Below, piece after piece: positions 35,296 through 45,892 of a stretch of 64,000 nucleotides of DNA (position 1 is the stretch's first letter; each line of letters opens with the position of its first letter). The notes under the pieces were generated by a model. That model was not told the DNA's origin. It saw only the letters and a list, made by a program, of their open reading frames with translations, and searched no databases. The DNA comes from Nitrincola tibetensis. Lineage in GTDB: Bacteria; Pseudomonadota; Gammaproteobacteria; Pseudomonadales; Balneatricaceae. The translations under genes and the position numbers were made by a program. The stretch is from contig NZ_QKRX01000007.1 of assembly GCF_003284585.1 (NCBI RefSeq), forward strand, positions 124,001-188,000, in the 5' to 3' direction.

Positions 35296-36651
35296 GTGTC
35301 GTTAATAGCAACGGACAATTTTAAAATTATTATCGGTCTGGGTCAGACAGGTATGTCCTGCGCGCGATTTTTGGCGGCTAAAGGCTTGCGTTTTGCGGTA
35401 GTTGATACACGGGATGAGCCTCCTTTGGCTGCAGAATTCCGAAAAGCGTTTCCAACGACTGAGCTCCGCTGTGGATCCTTGGATGCTGCATTTTTGAAGC
35501 AGGCAAATGAATTAATTCTAAGCCCGGGGGTTGCCTGTGCACTTCCTGAGATTCAGTCGGCTATTGCTGAGGGTGTCTCTGTCATTGGTGATATTGATCT
35601 TTTCTGTCGTGAGGTGACAGCTCCGATTATTGCGATTACGGGCTCAAATGCAAAAAGTACGGTAACGACGTTGGTTGGTATAATGGCCTCAGACGCGGGA
35701 GTGAATGTCGGCGTTGGCGGAAATATAGGTACCCCTGTCTTGGACTTATTAAGCGAAGGCGTCCGTCATGATCTTTATGTCTTAGAGTTGTCGAGCTTTC
35801 AGTTAGAAACCACGCATGAGTTGAAAGCGGCAGCGGCCACTGTCTTAAATATTAGCCCAGACCACCTTGATCGCTATACCGATATGCAGGCCTACTATCA
35901 TGCTAAGCATCGTATTTACCGTGGCTGCAATCTATGCGTTGTGAATCGAGATGATGCGTTAACAGAGCCTTTGATGGCGATTGGGATGTCCAAAGTTAGT
36001 TTTGGGTTGTCAACTCCTGACTTAAAAGACTTTGGTTTGGCAGAATACGAAGGGGCTGCTTGGATCTTTAAAGGCTTAACGCCGATCTTACCAGTGGACT
36101 CAATAGGAATTAAGGGCCAGCATAATGTGGCCAACGTCATGGCGGCTCTGGCACTAGGTCATGCTGTTAATCTTCCGTTTGATTCAATGGTTAAAAGTAT
36201 TCAATCCTTTCAGGGATTACCACATCGTTGTCAAACGGTCGCTGTTAAACAAGGTGTTGTTTATGTTAATGATTCCAAAGGCACCAATGTCGGCGCGACG
36301 CTTGCGGCCATTGAGGGCTTGGGCCAACAATTGACTAAAGGGGCTGCGTTGCATGTCATCTTGGGTGGTGTTGGAAAGGATCAATCCTTCTCGGAGCTTG
36401 CTCAGCCTTTGCAACGTTATGCGCGATCCGTGTATTTAATTGGACGAGATGCTCAATTGATTGCCAATGATTTACAAGGCGTTGAGGTCAATTATCAAAC
36501 CACGTTGCAAGCATCAGTGTTAGCTGCCTCAATGCAAGCACAGCAAGGGGATATCGTTTTACTATCACCTGCGTGCGCAAGCTTTGATATGTTTTCGGGT
36601 TATGATCATCGAGGCAATGTCTTCATTGAGGCAGTGGAGTCATTGCCATGA
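35296..36651 (+). CDS. murD: UDP-MurNAc-L-alanine:D-glutamate ligase
   Basis: This 451-residue Mur ligase has an N-terminal nucleotide fold (IIGLGQTGMSCARFLAAKG) and the ATP loop ITGSNAKSTVTTLVG near residue 116. The usual TNGK reads SNAK here, a variant I also recall in pseudomonad MurD. It uses a GTG start, supported by AAGGAGAG six bases upstream. It adds D-glutamate, the second residue of the stem peptide, and overlaps ftsW by four bases. Confidence 0.97.
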   Translation: MSLIATDNFKIIIGLGQTGMSCARFLAAKGLRFAVVDTRDEPPLAAEFRKAFPTTELRCGSLDAAFLKQANELILSPGVACALPEIQSAIAEGVSVIGDIDLFCREVTAPIIAITGSNAKSTVTTLVGIMASDAGVNVGVGGNIGTPVLDLLSEGVRHDLYVLELSSFQLETTHELKAAAATVLNISPDHLDRYTDMQAYYHAKHRIYRGCNLCVVNRDDALTEPLMAIGMSKVSFGLSTPDLKDFGLAEYEGAAWIFKGLTPILPVDSIGIKGQHNVANVMAALALGHAVNLPFDSMVKSIQSFQGLPHRCQTVAVKQGVVYVNDSKGTNVGATLAAIEGLGQQLTKGAALHVILGGVGKDQSFSELAQPLQRYARSVYLIGRDAQLIANDLQGVEVNYQTTLQASVLAASMQAQQGDIVLLSPACASFDMFSGYDHRGNVFIEAVESLP

Positions 36652-37847
36652 ATGTACTGAAAAGTCTGCGTCCTGTATGGCCTCAAGCGCTGGATATTCC
36701 CAAAGGTCAAATGCCGATAGATCCATATCTAGCGCTTAGTGCTTTAGCACTGACGTTGACAGGTTTTGTGATGATCGCTTCCGCCTCTATGGATGTGGCA
36801 GCGCGTGACTTTGGCTCTCCGACTTTTTTTATGATGAGACATGGCTTTTTCGTCATACTGGCATTCATCACTGTGGTCGTTATCTCTCGTATCCCATTGA
36901 GTCTTTGGGAGCGTTACAGCGCACTCTTGTTGCTGGTAGGTATTATTTTGTTGGCATTAGTGTTCCTACCGGGCGTGGGTCGTGAGGTGAACGGTAGCCG
37001 TCGCTGGATATCGATGGGATTCTTCAACTTACAGACGTCAGAGATTGCCAAAATATGTATGGTTCTGTTTATGAGCGGCTATCTCGTTAGACGCTTGGAT
37101 GAAGTCAGGTCTAGCTGGTTTGGTGTAATTAAACCAGCTCTGCCTTTAGCTTTGTACGTGTTGTTGCTAATTATTCAGCCAGACTTTGGTGCCACCGTGG
37201 TATTGATGGGCACGGTGATGGGCATGATTTTCCTAGGAGGAATGCGTTTTGGGCAGTTCTCTCTGGTTGTTATAGGTGTTGCCGGATTAGCCTATTTAAT
37301 GGCGATTTTCCAACCCTATCGTTTGGCTCGATTGCGATCTTTCCAAGATCCTTGGGCTGATCCCTTTGGTACTGGCTATCAATTATCTCAAGCACAGATT
37401 GCGTTTGGCCGAGGTGAGTGGTTTGGTACAGGGCTGGGTAATAGTATTCAGAAGCTATTTTATTTACCGGAAGCGCATACCGATTTTATTTACTCAATCC
37501 TATCTGAAGAAATGGGCCTAGTCGGCGCGCTTGCCATTATTGCTATTTACATGTTGTTGGTGACGCGAATCTTTTTAATTGGGCGGCAAGCTGAAAAGCA
37601 AAGTCAATTTTTTAAGGCATACGCGAGTTATGGTTTTGGTTTTATTTTTGCTGGTCAAGCCATGATTAATATTGGTGTGAACGTTGGGGCATTACCGACA
37701 AAAGGTTTGACCTTGCCATTGCTGAGTTACGGGGGCAGTAGTTTGTTGGCGTCTGCATGCATGATTGCAATTATCCTAAGAATTGATTATGAGCTGAAAC
37801 GGGAACGATTGAACCAAGTACGTCCAGGTAGGAAGCGCACTCAATGA
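36648..37847 (+). CDS. ftsW: Septal peptidoglycan glycosyltransferase FtsW
   Basis: This 399-residue SEDS-family protein has ten membrane helices, the RRWISMGFFNLQTSEIAKICMVLF segment, the large periplasmic loop with RLRSFQDPWADPFGTGYQLSQAQIAFGRGEWFGTGLGNS, and the C-terminal GLTLPLLSYGGSS motif. It polymerises septal glycan from lipid II with FtsI. It lies between murD and murG with four-base overlaps on both sides. Confidence 0.97.
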   Translation: MNVLKSLRPVWPQALDIPKGQMPIDPYLALSALALTLTGFVMIASASMDVAARDFGSPTFFMMRHGFFVILAFITVVVISRIPLSLWERYSALLLLVGIILLALVFLPGVGREVNGSRRWISMGFFNLQTSEIAKICMVLFMSGYLVRRLDEVRSSWFGVIKPALPLALYVLLLIIQPDFGATVVLMGTVMGMIFLGGMRFGQFSLVVIGVAGLAYLMAIFQPYRLARLRSFQDPWADPFGTGYQLSQAQIAFGRGEWFGTGLGNSIQKLFYLPEAHTDFIYSILSEEMGLVGALAIIAIYMLLVTRIFLIGRQAEKQSQFFKAYASYGFGFIFAGQAMINIGVNVGALPTKGLTLPLLSYGGSSLLASACMIAIILRIDYELKRERLNQVRPGRKRTQ

Positions 37848-38926
37848 ACTCTCAAACAGCGAAGCGCCTATTGATTATGGCGGGTGGAACAGGTGGGCAT
37901 GTATTTCCTGCCTTAGCTACGGCTGATGTTTTAAGAGAACAAGGGGTTCATATTGAATGGCTCGGCACTGAAAAAGGCATCGAAGCTAAAGTAGTTCCTG
38001 CTGCCAATATAACGCTCAATACGATTGCTGTGACTGGGTTGAGAGGTAAGGGCATCGCGAGTCTTTTGTTAGCACCCTTTAATTTGATTCGTGCCATTTG
38101 GCAAGCTCATCAAGTGATTCAGCACGTGAAGCCAGATGCTGTATTGGGAATGGGTGGTTTTGCATCTGGTCCCGGTGGTGTGGCGGCTTGGTTGCATAGA
38201 ATTCCCGTAGTGATACACGAACAAAATGCACTGCCGGGTATGACGAATCGTATTTTGTCACGAATTGCAAAAAAAGTGCTGCAGGCATTTCCAGGCGCAT
38301 TTCCAAAATTAAAGCTTGAACATACTATTGGCAACCCCGTAAGAGGGCCAATATTGGAGCTTTCTGAGCCGGATATACGCTTTCAGGATCGAGATGGCCC
38401 GATTCGATTATTAGTCGTTGGCGGTAGTTTAGGTGCTCAGGCTATTAATAGGTTGTTGCCTGAAGTCTTATCCGAAATGCCGATGGAATCTCGTCCAGAT
38501 GTTTGGCATCAAACGGGCCGTACACATTTTGAGGCAACCACTCAGATTTACGACCAATTCAATGTTAAAGCAAAGGTTGTTCCATTTATTGACCAAATGG
38601 ACGAGGCCTTCGCTTGGGCGGATTTGGTCCTGTGTCGTTCAGGTGCGTTGACGGTAAGTGAGTTGGCGATAGCTGGTGTCGGATCAATTTTAGTTCCATT
38701 TCCTTATGCGGTTGATGATCATCAGACCGCAAATGCACAGTTTTTAGTGGCCGCAGATGCCGCGCGCCTGGTGCAACAGTCAGAACTAAGCAGTGACCGA
38801 CTTAAAACTCTTTTAAATGAACTTAATCAGCGTGATGTGCTGTTGGCTATGGCAAGAAAAGCACGCAGCCAAGGGCAGCCTTTAGCGGGCGAAAAATTGG
38901 CAGTCGCGTGTTTGGAGGTAATGTAA
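37844..38926 (+). CDS. murG: UDP-GlcNAc:lipid I N-acetylglucosaminyltransferase MurG
   Basis: This 360-residue GT-B glycosyltransferase has the glycine loops [15 protein letters not shown] (near residue 13) and [16 protein letters not shown] (near residue 190), and the UDP-GlcNAc site [15 protein letters not shown] (near residue 285). It converts lipid I to lipid II at the inner face of the membrane. The last base of its stop codon is the first base of the murC ATG. Confidence 0.98.
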   Translation: MNSQTAKRLLIMAGGTGGHVFPALATADVLREQGVHIEWLGTEKGIEAKVVPAANITLNTIAVTGLRGKGIASLLLAPFNLIRAIWQAHQVIQHVKPDAVLGMGGFASGPGGVAAWLHRIPVVIHEQNALPGMTNRILSRIAKKVLQAFPGAFPKLKLEHTIGNPVRGPILELSEPDIRFQDRDGPIRLLVVGGSLGAQAINRLLPEVLSEMPMESRPDVWHQTGRTHFEATTQIYDQFNVKAKVVPFIDQMDEAFAWADLVLCRSGALTVSELAIAGVGSILVPFPYAVDDHQTANAQFLVAADAARLVQQSELSSDRLKTLLNELNQRDVLLAMARKARSQGQPLAGEKLAVACLEVM

Positions 38927-40380
38927 TGATTAAAGATAGCACTCTTCAGGTGTATGAAGTGCCCGAAATGCGACGTATCCGTCAAATCCATTTTGTTGGA
39001 ATTGGTGGCGTTGGCATGTGCGGTATTGCTGAAGTGTTGCTCAATCAAGGCTACAAGATTTCCGGATCGGATATGAAACCCTCAGCCACAACTGAACGAT
39101 TAAGCGGCTTAGGAGCGGGGATTTTTATCGGGCATGCACCATCCAATATTGAAGATGCGGATGTTGTGGTCATTTCGACGGCTGTATCTGAAGCAAATCC
39201 TGAACTGATTGCTGCGAGAGAAAGACGGGTGCCGATTGTACGCAGGGCAGAAATGCTTGCCGAACTCATGCGTTATCGCCATGGCATTGCCGTTGCTGGA
39301 ACACACGGCAAAACAACGACGACCAGCCTGCTTTCCTCAATTATGGCTGAAGCGGGATTGGATCCTACGTTTGTGATAGGCGGACGACTTAATAGTGCTG
39401 GAACGAACGCACAGTTGGGTGGAAGTCGCTACTTAGTTGCTGAAGCCGATGAAAGCGATGCGTCGTTTTTACATTTGCAACCGATGGTCGCCATTGTTAC
39501 CAATATTGATGCTGATCATATGGACACCTATGAAGGGGATTTTAATAAACTGAAGCAAACGTTTATTAATTTTCTTCATAATTTACCTTTTTATGGCCTG
39601 GCTGTTTTATGTACGGATGATCCAGTGGTGAGAGAAGTTTTGCCAAAAGTGAGCCGTCCAATTTTGACCTATGGTTTTCATGAAGAGGCTGATTTCAGGG
39701 CTGTAGACGTGACACAGAAGGGGATGCAAACATCTTTTAAAGTGGTTCGCCCTACTGGCCATAAAGACCTCGACGTGACTGTTAATATGCCGGGCCGTCA
39801 TAACGTTTTGAATGCATTGGCGTGTATTGCTGTCGCCACAGATGAAGGCATTCAGGATCACGCGATCTGTGATGCGTTATCTCGCTTTCAAGGAGTTGGA
39901 CGACGCTTTCAAGTGTTGGGTGATATCAAGGTCACTGGCGGATCCATTCAATTGGTTGATGACTATGGTCATCATCCGCGTGAGGTTAAAGCTGTTATAC
40001 AAGCTGTTCGCGATGGCTGGCCTGATCGACGTCTAGTGATGATTTATCAGCCGCATCGTTATACACGAACACGCGATCTTTACGATGACTTTGCACAAGT
40101 CCTGTCTGAGGTGGATTTGTTGATTATGCTTGAAGTCTATTCTGCGGGTGAACAAGCAATTCCAGGCGCTGATACTCGCAGCTTATGTCGAACGATTCGT
40201 CAAAGAGGCATAGAGCCATTGTTTGTTGAGTCCACCGATGATATTCCAGATTTGTTAAAAAATGTTCTTCGGCCTGATGATCTTCTGCTTACTCAGGGCG
40301 CGGGTGATATTACAGCCCTAGCGCATCGGTTGGCAGGACTTGATCTTCAATCTACTCGCGAGGAGGAAATAGGCCTATGA
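38926..40380 (+). CDS. murC: UDP-MurNAc:L-alanine ligase
   Basis: This 484-residue Mur ligase has the N-terminal [22 protein letters not shown] (near residue 23), the ATP loop [15 protein letters not shown] (near residue 125) and [13 protein letters not shown] (near residue 344). It adds L-alanine, starting the stem peptide. GGAGG at 38914-38918 is eight bases before ATG 38926; the in-frame upstream codon at 38908 overlaps that ribosome site. Confidence 0.98.
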   Translation: MIKDSTLQVYEVPEMRRIRQIHFVGIGGVGMCGIAEVLLNQGYKISGSDMKPSATTERLSGLGAGIFIGHAPSNIEDADVVVISTAVSEANPELIAARERRVPIVRRAEMLAELMRYRHGIAVAGTHGKTTTTSLLSSIMAEAGLDPTFVIGGRLNSAGTNAQLGGSRYLVAEADESDASFLHLQPMVAIVTNIDADHMDTYEGDFNKLKQTFINFLHNLPFYGLAVLCTDDPVVREVLPKVSRPILTYGFHEEADFRAVDVTQKGMQTSFKVVRPTGHKDLDVTVNMPGRHNVLNALACIAVATDEGIQDHAICDALSRFQGVGRRFQVLGDIKVTGGSIQLVDDYGHHPREVKAVIQAVRDGWPDRRLVMIYQPHRYTRTRDLYDDFAQVLSEVDLLIMLEVYSAGEQAIPGADTRSLCRTIRQRGIEPLFVESTDDIPDLLKNVLRPDDLLLTQGAGDITALAHRLAGLDLQSTREEEIGL

Positions 40381-41330
40381 GTAGGATATCTGAACAAGAA
40401 TCACTGCAGTTTGGACGTGTTGCTGTTTTGATGGGTGGGCGCTCTGCAGAAAGGCCGATTTCTTTGCGAAGTGGCGCTGAAGTCTTAAAAGGCTTATTGT
40501 CTGCTGGTGTCGATGCCTTTCCGATTGACCTTTGTAAAGAAGGCGCTGAGCCAGTTGCACAGCTGTTGGATGCTGAGTTTGACCGCGCCTTTCTCATACT
40601 TCATGGCCGCGGTGGTGAAGATGGAACCCTACAAGGTTTGCTAGAGATGATGGGCAAGCCTTATACAGGTAGCGGTGTTGCAGCGTCTGCGTTAGGAATG
40701 GATAAATTGCGCTGCAAACAGCTTTGGATGGGAGCGGGTTTACCGACTCCACCCTGTTGTGTACTTACACCAGAGACCGATCTCAATCAGGTTGCTGAAT
40801 TGTTAGGCTACCCACTGATGGTCAAGCCCGTTCATGAAGGTTCCAGTATTGGTATCAGTCGGGTAATGAATCTTGATGAGCTAAAAGCCGCCTATGCTCA
40901 AGCCGTTTCTTACGATCATTTAGTGATTGCTGAGCAATGGATAAAGGGTTCTGAATACACCATTGCTATTTTAAACGGTACAGCGTTACCGATTATTCGA
41001 TTGGAAACCAGCCATTCTTTCTATGACTTCAATGCTAAATATGAAGCGGCTGATACCCAATATTTATTCGATGATCAGTTAAGCGATGAAAAGCGCACAG
41101 AGTTACAACGTCTCTCCGAGTCTGCATTTGCTGCAGTGGGCTGTACGGGCTGGGGACGCGTTGATGTGATGATGGATGAAAAAGGTGAGTTCCAATTACT
41201 AGAAGTCAATACTTTACCCGGTATGACAGATCACAGTTTGGTTCCTATGGCTGCGCGCCAAGCGGGTTTGAGTTTTGAGGCATTGGTGATTGAAATCTTA
41301 AAAACCTCATTGAATACAGAGGCACGCTAA
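40377..41330 (+). CDS. ddlB: D-alanine:D-alanine ligase
   Basis: This 317-residue ATP-grasp enzyme has [17 protein letters not shown] near residue 18, [23 protein letters not shown] near residue 95, [18 protein letters not shown] near residue 142, and [20 protein letters not shown] near residue 272. It makes the D-Ala-D-Ala dipeptide used by MurF. It overlaps murC by four bases and is one base from ftsQ. Confidence 0.97.
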   Translation: MSRISEQESLQFGRVAVLMGGRSAERPISLRSGAEVLKGLLSAGVDAFPIDLCKEGAEPVAQLLDAEFDRAFLILHGRGGEDGTLQGLLEMMGKPYTGSGVAASALGMDKLRCKQLWMGAGLPTPPCCVLTPETDLNQVAELLGYPLMVKPVHEGSSIGISRVMNLDELKAAYAQAVSYDHLVIAEQWIKGSEYTIAILNGTALPIIRLETSHSFYDFNAKYEAADTQYLFDDQLSDEKRTELQRLSESAFAAVGCTGWGRVDVMMDEKGEFQLLEVNTLPGMTDHSLVPMAARQAGLSFEALVIEILKTSLNTEAR

Positions 41331-41331
41331 G

Positions 41332-42150
41332 ATGAATCTTTCCTTACCTTGGATGAGACTACAAGGAGAGTCTGAGTTAGAGACTCGTCCGTCTGCACGG
41401 CCCGTTGTTGCGTCTAATCCGGTTGAGGTACGAGATAAGGCGTGGCGAACTGTGAATTCCTTGCTAGCGCTTGCACTATTTGTTGGTATTTTAGTTTATT
41501 TGTCTGAAAGGGTGTATATATGGCTAGATCAACCGATTCAAGAGGTGAGAGTCAATAGCCATGTTCGCCATTTAGATACAGAGTCACTTGCTCAAACGCT
41601 TGCATCGGGTATTTCTAACTCTTTGCTTTCGCAAGACGTTGGTTATTTACGTGAATTGGCGCTCGCCGATCCTTGGGTGCATTCTGTCAGCGTCCAGCGT
41701 CAGTGGCCTGCTGCGATAGAAGTGACCATCGCTGAGGAAGTGCCTGTGGCGCGTTGGGGGGATGTAGGTCTTTTAAATCATCAGGGCGATATTTTTTGGC
41801 CTGAGCGAAAGTCAGATTACGATAGTTTACCCAAACTGAACGGCCCGGCTCATGAGACGAGAGCCATCATGCAGCAGTTCCATGACTTGAACCGACTTTT
41901 TTCAGGTTATGGACTGAAATTGACCGGCTTGTCGTTGGAAGGGCGTGGTGCTTGGACACTTGAGTTGGATAATGGCTTACAAATTATTGCAGGCAGAGAT
42001 CAGGTGATGCCGCGGCTTAGACGCTTTATGAAGCTCTACGATGCCAGGCTTAGCGATATGGTTGAAACCATTGAACAAATAGACATTCGATATACCAACG
42101 GCGTTGCTGTGAAGTGGCGAACCGAAGAGAGGCAAGATGATGCAGGGTAA
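41332..42150 (+). CDS. ftsQ: Cell division protein FtsQ
   Basis: This 272-residue single-pass protein has a cytoplasmic tail of about 42 residues, a membrane helix (residues ~43-62), a POTRA domain (QPIQEVRVNSHVRHLDTESLAQTL, residues ~66-135) and a beta domain. It scaffolds FtsL/FtsB and delays FtsWI until assembly is complete. Sequence is variable but position between ddlB and ftsA and topology are diagnostic. Confidence 0.95.
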   Translation: MNLSLPWMRLQGESELETRPSARPVVASNPVEVRDKAWRTVNSLLALALFVGILVYLSERVYIWLDQPIQEVRVNSHVRHLDTESLAQTLASGISNSLLSQDVGYLRELALADPWVHSVSVQRQWPAAIEVTIAEEVPVARWGDVGLLNHQGDIFWPERKSDYDSLPKLNGPAHETRAIMQQFHDLNRLFSGYGLKLTGLSLEGRGAWTLELDNGLQIIAGRDQVMPRLRRFMKLYDARLSDMVETIEQIDIRYTNGVAVKWRTEERQDDAG

Positions 42151-43462
42151 GCAAAGTACTTCAGACGGCGGAATGGTCGTTGCGTTAGACATAGGTACGT
42201 CAAAGGTTGTCTGTCTTGTTGGTGAAGTCTGCGCGGATGGAAGTATAGAAATAGTGGGTGTGGGCTCCCAGCCTTCTCGAGGAATGAAGAGAGGAGTGGT
42301 CGTCAACATCGAGTCTACCGTTGCAGCTATTCAGCGAGCGGTTGAAGAAGCTGAGTTGATGGCGGGGTGTAAAATCCATTCCGTCACGGTTGGCATAGCA
42401 GGCAACCACATTAGCAGTTTGAACTCACATGGAATAGTTGCCGTCAGGGATAGGGAGGTTTCTGAATATGATCTTGAACGAGTAATTGATGCGGCCCGTG
42501 CAGTTGCGATCCCAGCAGATCAACGTATTTTGCACATACTTCCGCAAGAGTATCTGATTGACACCCAAGAAGGCATTAAAGAGCCCTTAGGGATGTCAGG
42601 TGTGCGGCTAGAAGCCAAAGTGCATCTTGTAACGGGAGCGAGCAATGCAATCCAAAACATAGACAAGTGTATTCGTCGATGCGGTTTAGGTGTTGATGCG
42701 ATTGTCTTGGAGCAGCTTGCATCAAGTTATGCCGTGTTGGCCGAAGATGAAAAAGACTTGGGCGTTTGCATCGTTGATATTGGTGGTGGCACAACCGATA
42801 TTGCTGTTTTTACAGGTGGGGCAATTCGGCACACCGCAGTGATACCTATTGCCGGTGATCAAGTGACAAATGACATTGCGATGGCCTTGAGAACACCCAC
42901 TCAGCATGCTGAAAAAATTAAAATTAAGTATGCCTGTGCCCTTGCTCAACTGGCTCAAGCAGACGAAATGATCAAGGTACCAAGTGTGGGAGATAGGCCT
43001 CCAAGGGATTTATCTCGTCAATCATTGGCTGAGGTTGTTGAACCCCGCTATGAAGAGCTATTCACCCTAGTACAGGCTGAATTAAGACGTTCTGGTTATG
43101 AAGAGCTAATTGCTGCTGGTATCGTTCTAACGGGCGGTACTTCAAAAATGGAAGGCGCTGTAGAGTTAGCAGAAGAAATATTTCATATGCCAGTTCGACT
43201 TGCTGTACCCCAAGGGGCAAGAGGAATGGAGAGCTTATTACAGAATCCCATTTATGCGACGAGTATCGGGCTTTTGCATTATGCAAAAGTTGAGCAAAAG
43301 CCCGTCGCGCGAGAGCGAGAGGCACAACCGAATAAAGTTAAAGAAAAAGAAATCGTACCGGAAATGCGCGAAAAACGCCTTAAAGCGCCGAAAGCAAAGA
43401 GTAAGCCCAAGGTAAAGGATTTTTTTAGCCGGATAAAAGACTGGTTTAAAGGCAATTTTTAA
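42137..43462 (+). CDS. ftsA: Cell division protein FtsA
   Basis: This 441-residue actin-like ATPase has the phosphate loop VVALDIGTSKVVCLVGEV near residue 14 and VDIGGGTTDIAVFTGG near residue 213. The C-terminus after a Lys/Pro-rich linker ends in the amphipathic membrane-targeting helix DFFSRIKDWFKGNF. It tethers FtsZ to the membrane. Two consecutive ATG codons open the frame, which overlaps ftsQ by 14 bases. A 64-base gap precedes ftsZ. Confidence 0.98.
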   Translation: MMQGKQSTSDGGMVVALDIGTSKVVCLVGEVCADGSIEIVGVGSQPSRGMKRGVVVNIESTVAAIQRAVEEAELMAGCKIHSVTVGIAGNHISSLNSHGIVAVRDREVSEYDLERVIDAARAVAIPADQRILHILPQEYLIDTQEGIKEPLGMSGVRLEAKVHLVTGASNAIQNIDKCIRRCGLGVDAIVLEQLASSYAVLAEDEKDLGVCIVDIGGGTTDIAVFTGGAIRHTAVIPIAGDQVTNDIAMALRTPTQHAEKIKIKYACALAQLAQADEMIKVPSVGDRPPRDLSRQSLAEVVEPRYEELFTLVQAELRRSGYEELIAAGIVLTGGTSKMEGAVELAEEIFHMPVRLAVPQGARGMESLLQNPIYATSIGLLHYAKVEQKPVAREREAQPNKVKEKEIVPEMREKRLKAPKAKSKPKVKDFFSRIKDWFKGNF

Positions 43463-43526
43463 ATTTTATTGAATTAACAAGGTCATTGCCGGAATACAGT
43501 AGTAGGCAAGGGCGGGGGAGGACAAA

Positions 43527-44699
43527 ATGTTTGAATTGATAGACAGTTTACCACAAGACGCGGTCATTAAAGTCATCGGAGTTGGCGGCGGCGGAGGTAA
43601 CGCTGTCCAGCATATGGTGAATTTCGACTTGGCCGGCGTTGAGTTTATTTGCGCGAATACAGATGCGCAAGCGCTCGATCGTATGGCAACTCGGACGGTT
43701 TTGCATATTGGCGGCAATATGACAAAAGGACTTGGAGCCGGAGCAAACCCAGATATTGGGCGTCAAGCTGCGCTAGAAGATAGGGATCGTATCGCAGAAT
43801 CCTTACGCGGTGCTGATATGGTGTTCATAACCGCAGGTATGGGCGGTGGCACGGGCACGGGTGCTGCTCCGATTGTGGCCGAAATTGCAAAAGAGATGGG
43901 TGTCTTAACCGTTGCAGTGGTCACACGTCCATTTCGTTTTGAAGGCCGTAAGCGGATGCAAATTGCTGAAGAGGGGATTCGTGAACTACGTGACTGTGTC
44001 GATTCACTGATCATTATCCCTAATGAAAAACTGATGCAGGTTCTTGGAAAAAACTGCAGTCTGATTAATGCCTTTAATGCCGCGAACGATGTACTCAAAG
44101 GCGCAGTTCAAGGCATTGCCGATCTAATCACCCGTCCAGGTATGATCAACGTCGATTTTGCTGACGTTAAAACCGTGATGTCTGAAATGGGCATGGCGAT
44201 GATGGGCACGGGAATTGCGAAGGGCGATAATCGTGCACAAGAAGCGGCTGAAGCGGCTATTAGCAGCCCGTTGCTTGAGGACATAGACCTAAAAGGGGCG
44301 CGCGGAATTCTGGTCAATATTGCCGCGGGTGAGGATCTGAGTTTAGGCGAGTTCAACGAAGTGGGTATGATTGTTGAAGAGTGTGCTGCAGAAGATGCCA
44401 CTATTGTTGTAGGTACGGTTATTGATCCGACATTAGGAGATTTCTTGAAAGTGACCGTTGTCGCGACAGGATTGGATCGTCCTAGAGACGCAGAGGTTCG
44501 TGTTGTCGCATCGAATCCTCAGCCGCGCAATGAAGCGAAATCAGTGGATCAGATTGAATTGCCGTCTATCTTACGCAGACAAAAGCAAGAAGCTTTGCTT
44601 GAAAAGCATGAGTCACGTAGTCAAGAAGGTGGCATGACATCTAAGCGTGATTACGGCGAATTGGATATCCCTACTTTTCTTCGTCGTCAAGCTGACTAA
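43527..44699 (+). CDS. ftsZ: Cell division protein FtsZ
   Basis: This 390-residue tubulin homologue has [13 protein letters not shown] near residue 12 and the GTP-binding signature [18 protein letters not shown] near residue 106. A variable linker follows from about residue 318, then the C-terminal peptide [12 protein letters not shown], which binds FtsA, ZipA and other partners. GGGGGAGGA upstream is a strong ribosome site. It polymerises into the division ring. Confidence 0.99.
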   Translation: MFELIDSLPQDAVIKVIGVGGGGGNAVQHMVNFDLAGVEFICANTDAQALDRMATRTVLHIGGNMTKGLGAGANPDIGRQAALEDRDRIAESLRGADMVFITAGMGGGTGTGAAPIVAEIAKEMGVLTVAVVTRPFRFEGRKRMQIAEEGIRELRDCVDSLIIIPNEKLMQVLGKNCSLINAFNAANDVLKGAVQGIADLITRPGMINVDFADVKTVMSEMGMAMMGTGIAKGDNRAQEAAEAAISSPLLEDIDLKGARGILVNIAAGEDLSLGEFNEVGMIVEECAAEDATIVVGTVIDPTLGDFLKVTVVATGLDRPRDAEVRVVASNPQPRNEAKSVDQIELPSILRRQKQEALLEKHESRSQEGGMTSKRDYGELDIPTFLRRQAD

Positions 44700-44727
44700 G
44701 TCACAAAGAGGATCATGGTAGAGTAGA

Positions 44728-44757
44728 TTGCTTGAAAAGCGTCGAGTCTGTTATGAT
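44728..44757 (+). promoter_or_regulatory. Candidate lpxC promoter
   Basis: TTGCTT (44728-44733) and TATGAT (44752-44757) are 18 bases apart in the 92-base gap between ftsZ and lpxC. There is no terminator in this gap, so read-through from ftsZ is also expected. Confidence 0.5.
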
Positions 44758-44791
44758 TCTCATTTAGATTGAAGCGCAAGCGGCGGATAAC

Positions 44792-45703
44792 ATGATAAAG
44801 CAGCGTACACTAAGTCGTAGTATTAAGGCGAATGGCATAGGGTTGCATTCGGGGAAAAAAGTGTACATGACGCTTAAACCTGCTCCAGAAAATATGGGGA
44901 TCGTTTTTCGTCGCGTCGATCTAGTGCCAACTGTTGATATTCCAGCGTTTGCGTTAAATGTTGTGAGTACACAATTGTCCACCAATTTAGCAGAAGGCTC
45001 GGCGAGTGTTTCGACAGTTGAGCACCTCATGTCTGCTTTAGCGGGGTTAGGCATAGATAACGCGATAATCGAAGTTGATGCTGAAGAAATTCCCATTATG
45101 GATGGGAGCGCAGCTCCATTCGTTTTTCTCATTCAATCGGCGGGTATTCAAGAGCAGAGTGCGGCGAAAGAATTTGTCCGTATTGTAAGGCCTATCGGTA
45201 TTGAAGTAGGAGAAAAAACGGCGAGTTTTAGGCCGTTTAATGGCTTCAAATTGGGTTTCAAAATTGAGTTTGATCATCCCGCATTTACCGAAAAGCACTT
45301 AGAGTCATCGCTTGAGTTCTCATCTCATAACTTTGTCAAAGAGGTTAGCCGGGCTCGAACCTTTGGTTTTATGCGCGACATCGAGTTCTTAAGATCCAAT
45401 AATTTGGCCTTAGGTGGTAACTTTGATAATGCGATTGTGGTTGATGATCAAAAGGTTTTGAATCAAGACGGATTGCGTTACGAAAATGAGTTTGTGAAGC
45501 ACAAAATCTTAGATGCCGTGGGCGACCTTTACCTTTTAGGTCGAAGCATTATTGGTGAGTACTACGGCTTCAAGTCCGGCCATCACCTTAATAATTTACT
45601 CTTGAGAGAGTTGCTAAATCACCCGGATGCTTTCGAGCGCGTCACCTTCGAAAATGGACAAACGCCCGTCCCGATTGATTATCAGCCGTCGACGAGCCTC
45701 TAA
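44792..45703 (+). CDS. lpxC: UDP-3-O-acyl-N-acetylglucosamine deacetylase
   Basis: This 303-residue zinc enzyme has [22 protein letters not shown] near residue 75, the catalytic Glu near residue 77, and the C-terminal [15 protein letters not shown] with zinc ligand His near residue 266. It performs the committed step of lipid A synthesis, showing this is an outer-membrane-bearing organism. It ends the dcw cluster at a strong terminator. Confidence 0.98.
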   Translation: MIKQRTLSRSIKANGIGLHSGKKVYMTLKPAPENMGIVFRRVDLVPTVDIPAFALNVVSTQLSTNLAEGSASVSTVEHLMSALAGLGIDNAIIEVDAEEIPIMDGSAAPFVFLIQSAGIQEQSAAKEFVRIVRPIGIEVGEKTASFRPFNGFKLGFKIEFDHPAFTEKHLESSLEFSSHNFVKEVSRARTFGFMRDIEFLRSNNLALGGNFDNAIVVDDQKVLNQDGLRYENEFVKHKILDAVGDLYLLGRSIIGEYYGFKSGHHLNNLLLRELLNHPDAFERVTFENGQTPVPIDYQPSTSL

Positions 45704-45735
45704 TCGAAGGCTGAAAAAGATCCATTATTATGGAT

Positions 45736-45759
45736 AGCCGGATCTTTTCCGGCTTTTTT
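45736..45759 (+). terminator. Rho-independent terminator after lpxC
   Basis: AGCCGGA (45736-45742) pairs with TCCGGCT (45748-45754), followed by five more T. A small TCCAT-TATT-ATGGA hairpin lies directly upstream. It separates the dcw cluster from secA. Confidence 0.93.
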
Positions 45760-45845
45760 ATGAGCAAAAATTATAAATAAAGCCTTAAAAAAAGGTTTAA
45801 ACCTCAACTATCTGCCCCAATCAATGTAAAATGTTTCGCATTCTT

Positions 45846-45860
45846 TGCCCAGCGTGGGCA
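45846..45860. promoter_or_regulatory. Palindrome in the secA leader
   Basis: TGCCCA-GCG-TGGGCA is a perfect inverted repeat 32 bases before the secA start, downstream of a TAAAAT (45827) that may be the -10. It may be an operator or a small mRNA hairpin. No secM-like leader gene is present in 45704-45892. Confidence 0.35.
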
Positions 45861-45892
45861 TACGTCATCTAATAAATGGTAAAAATTGAATT

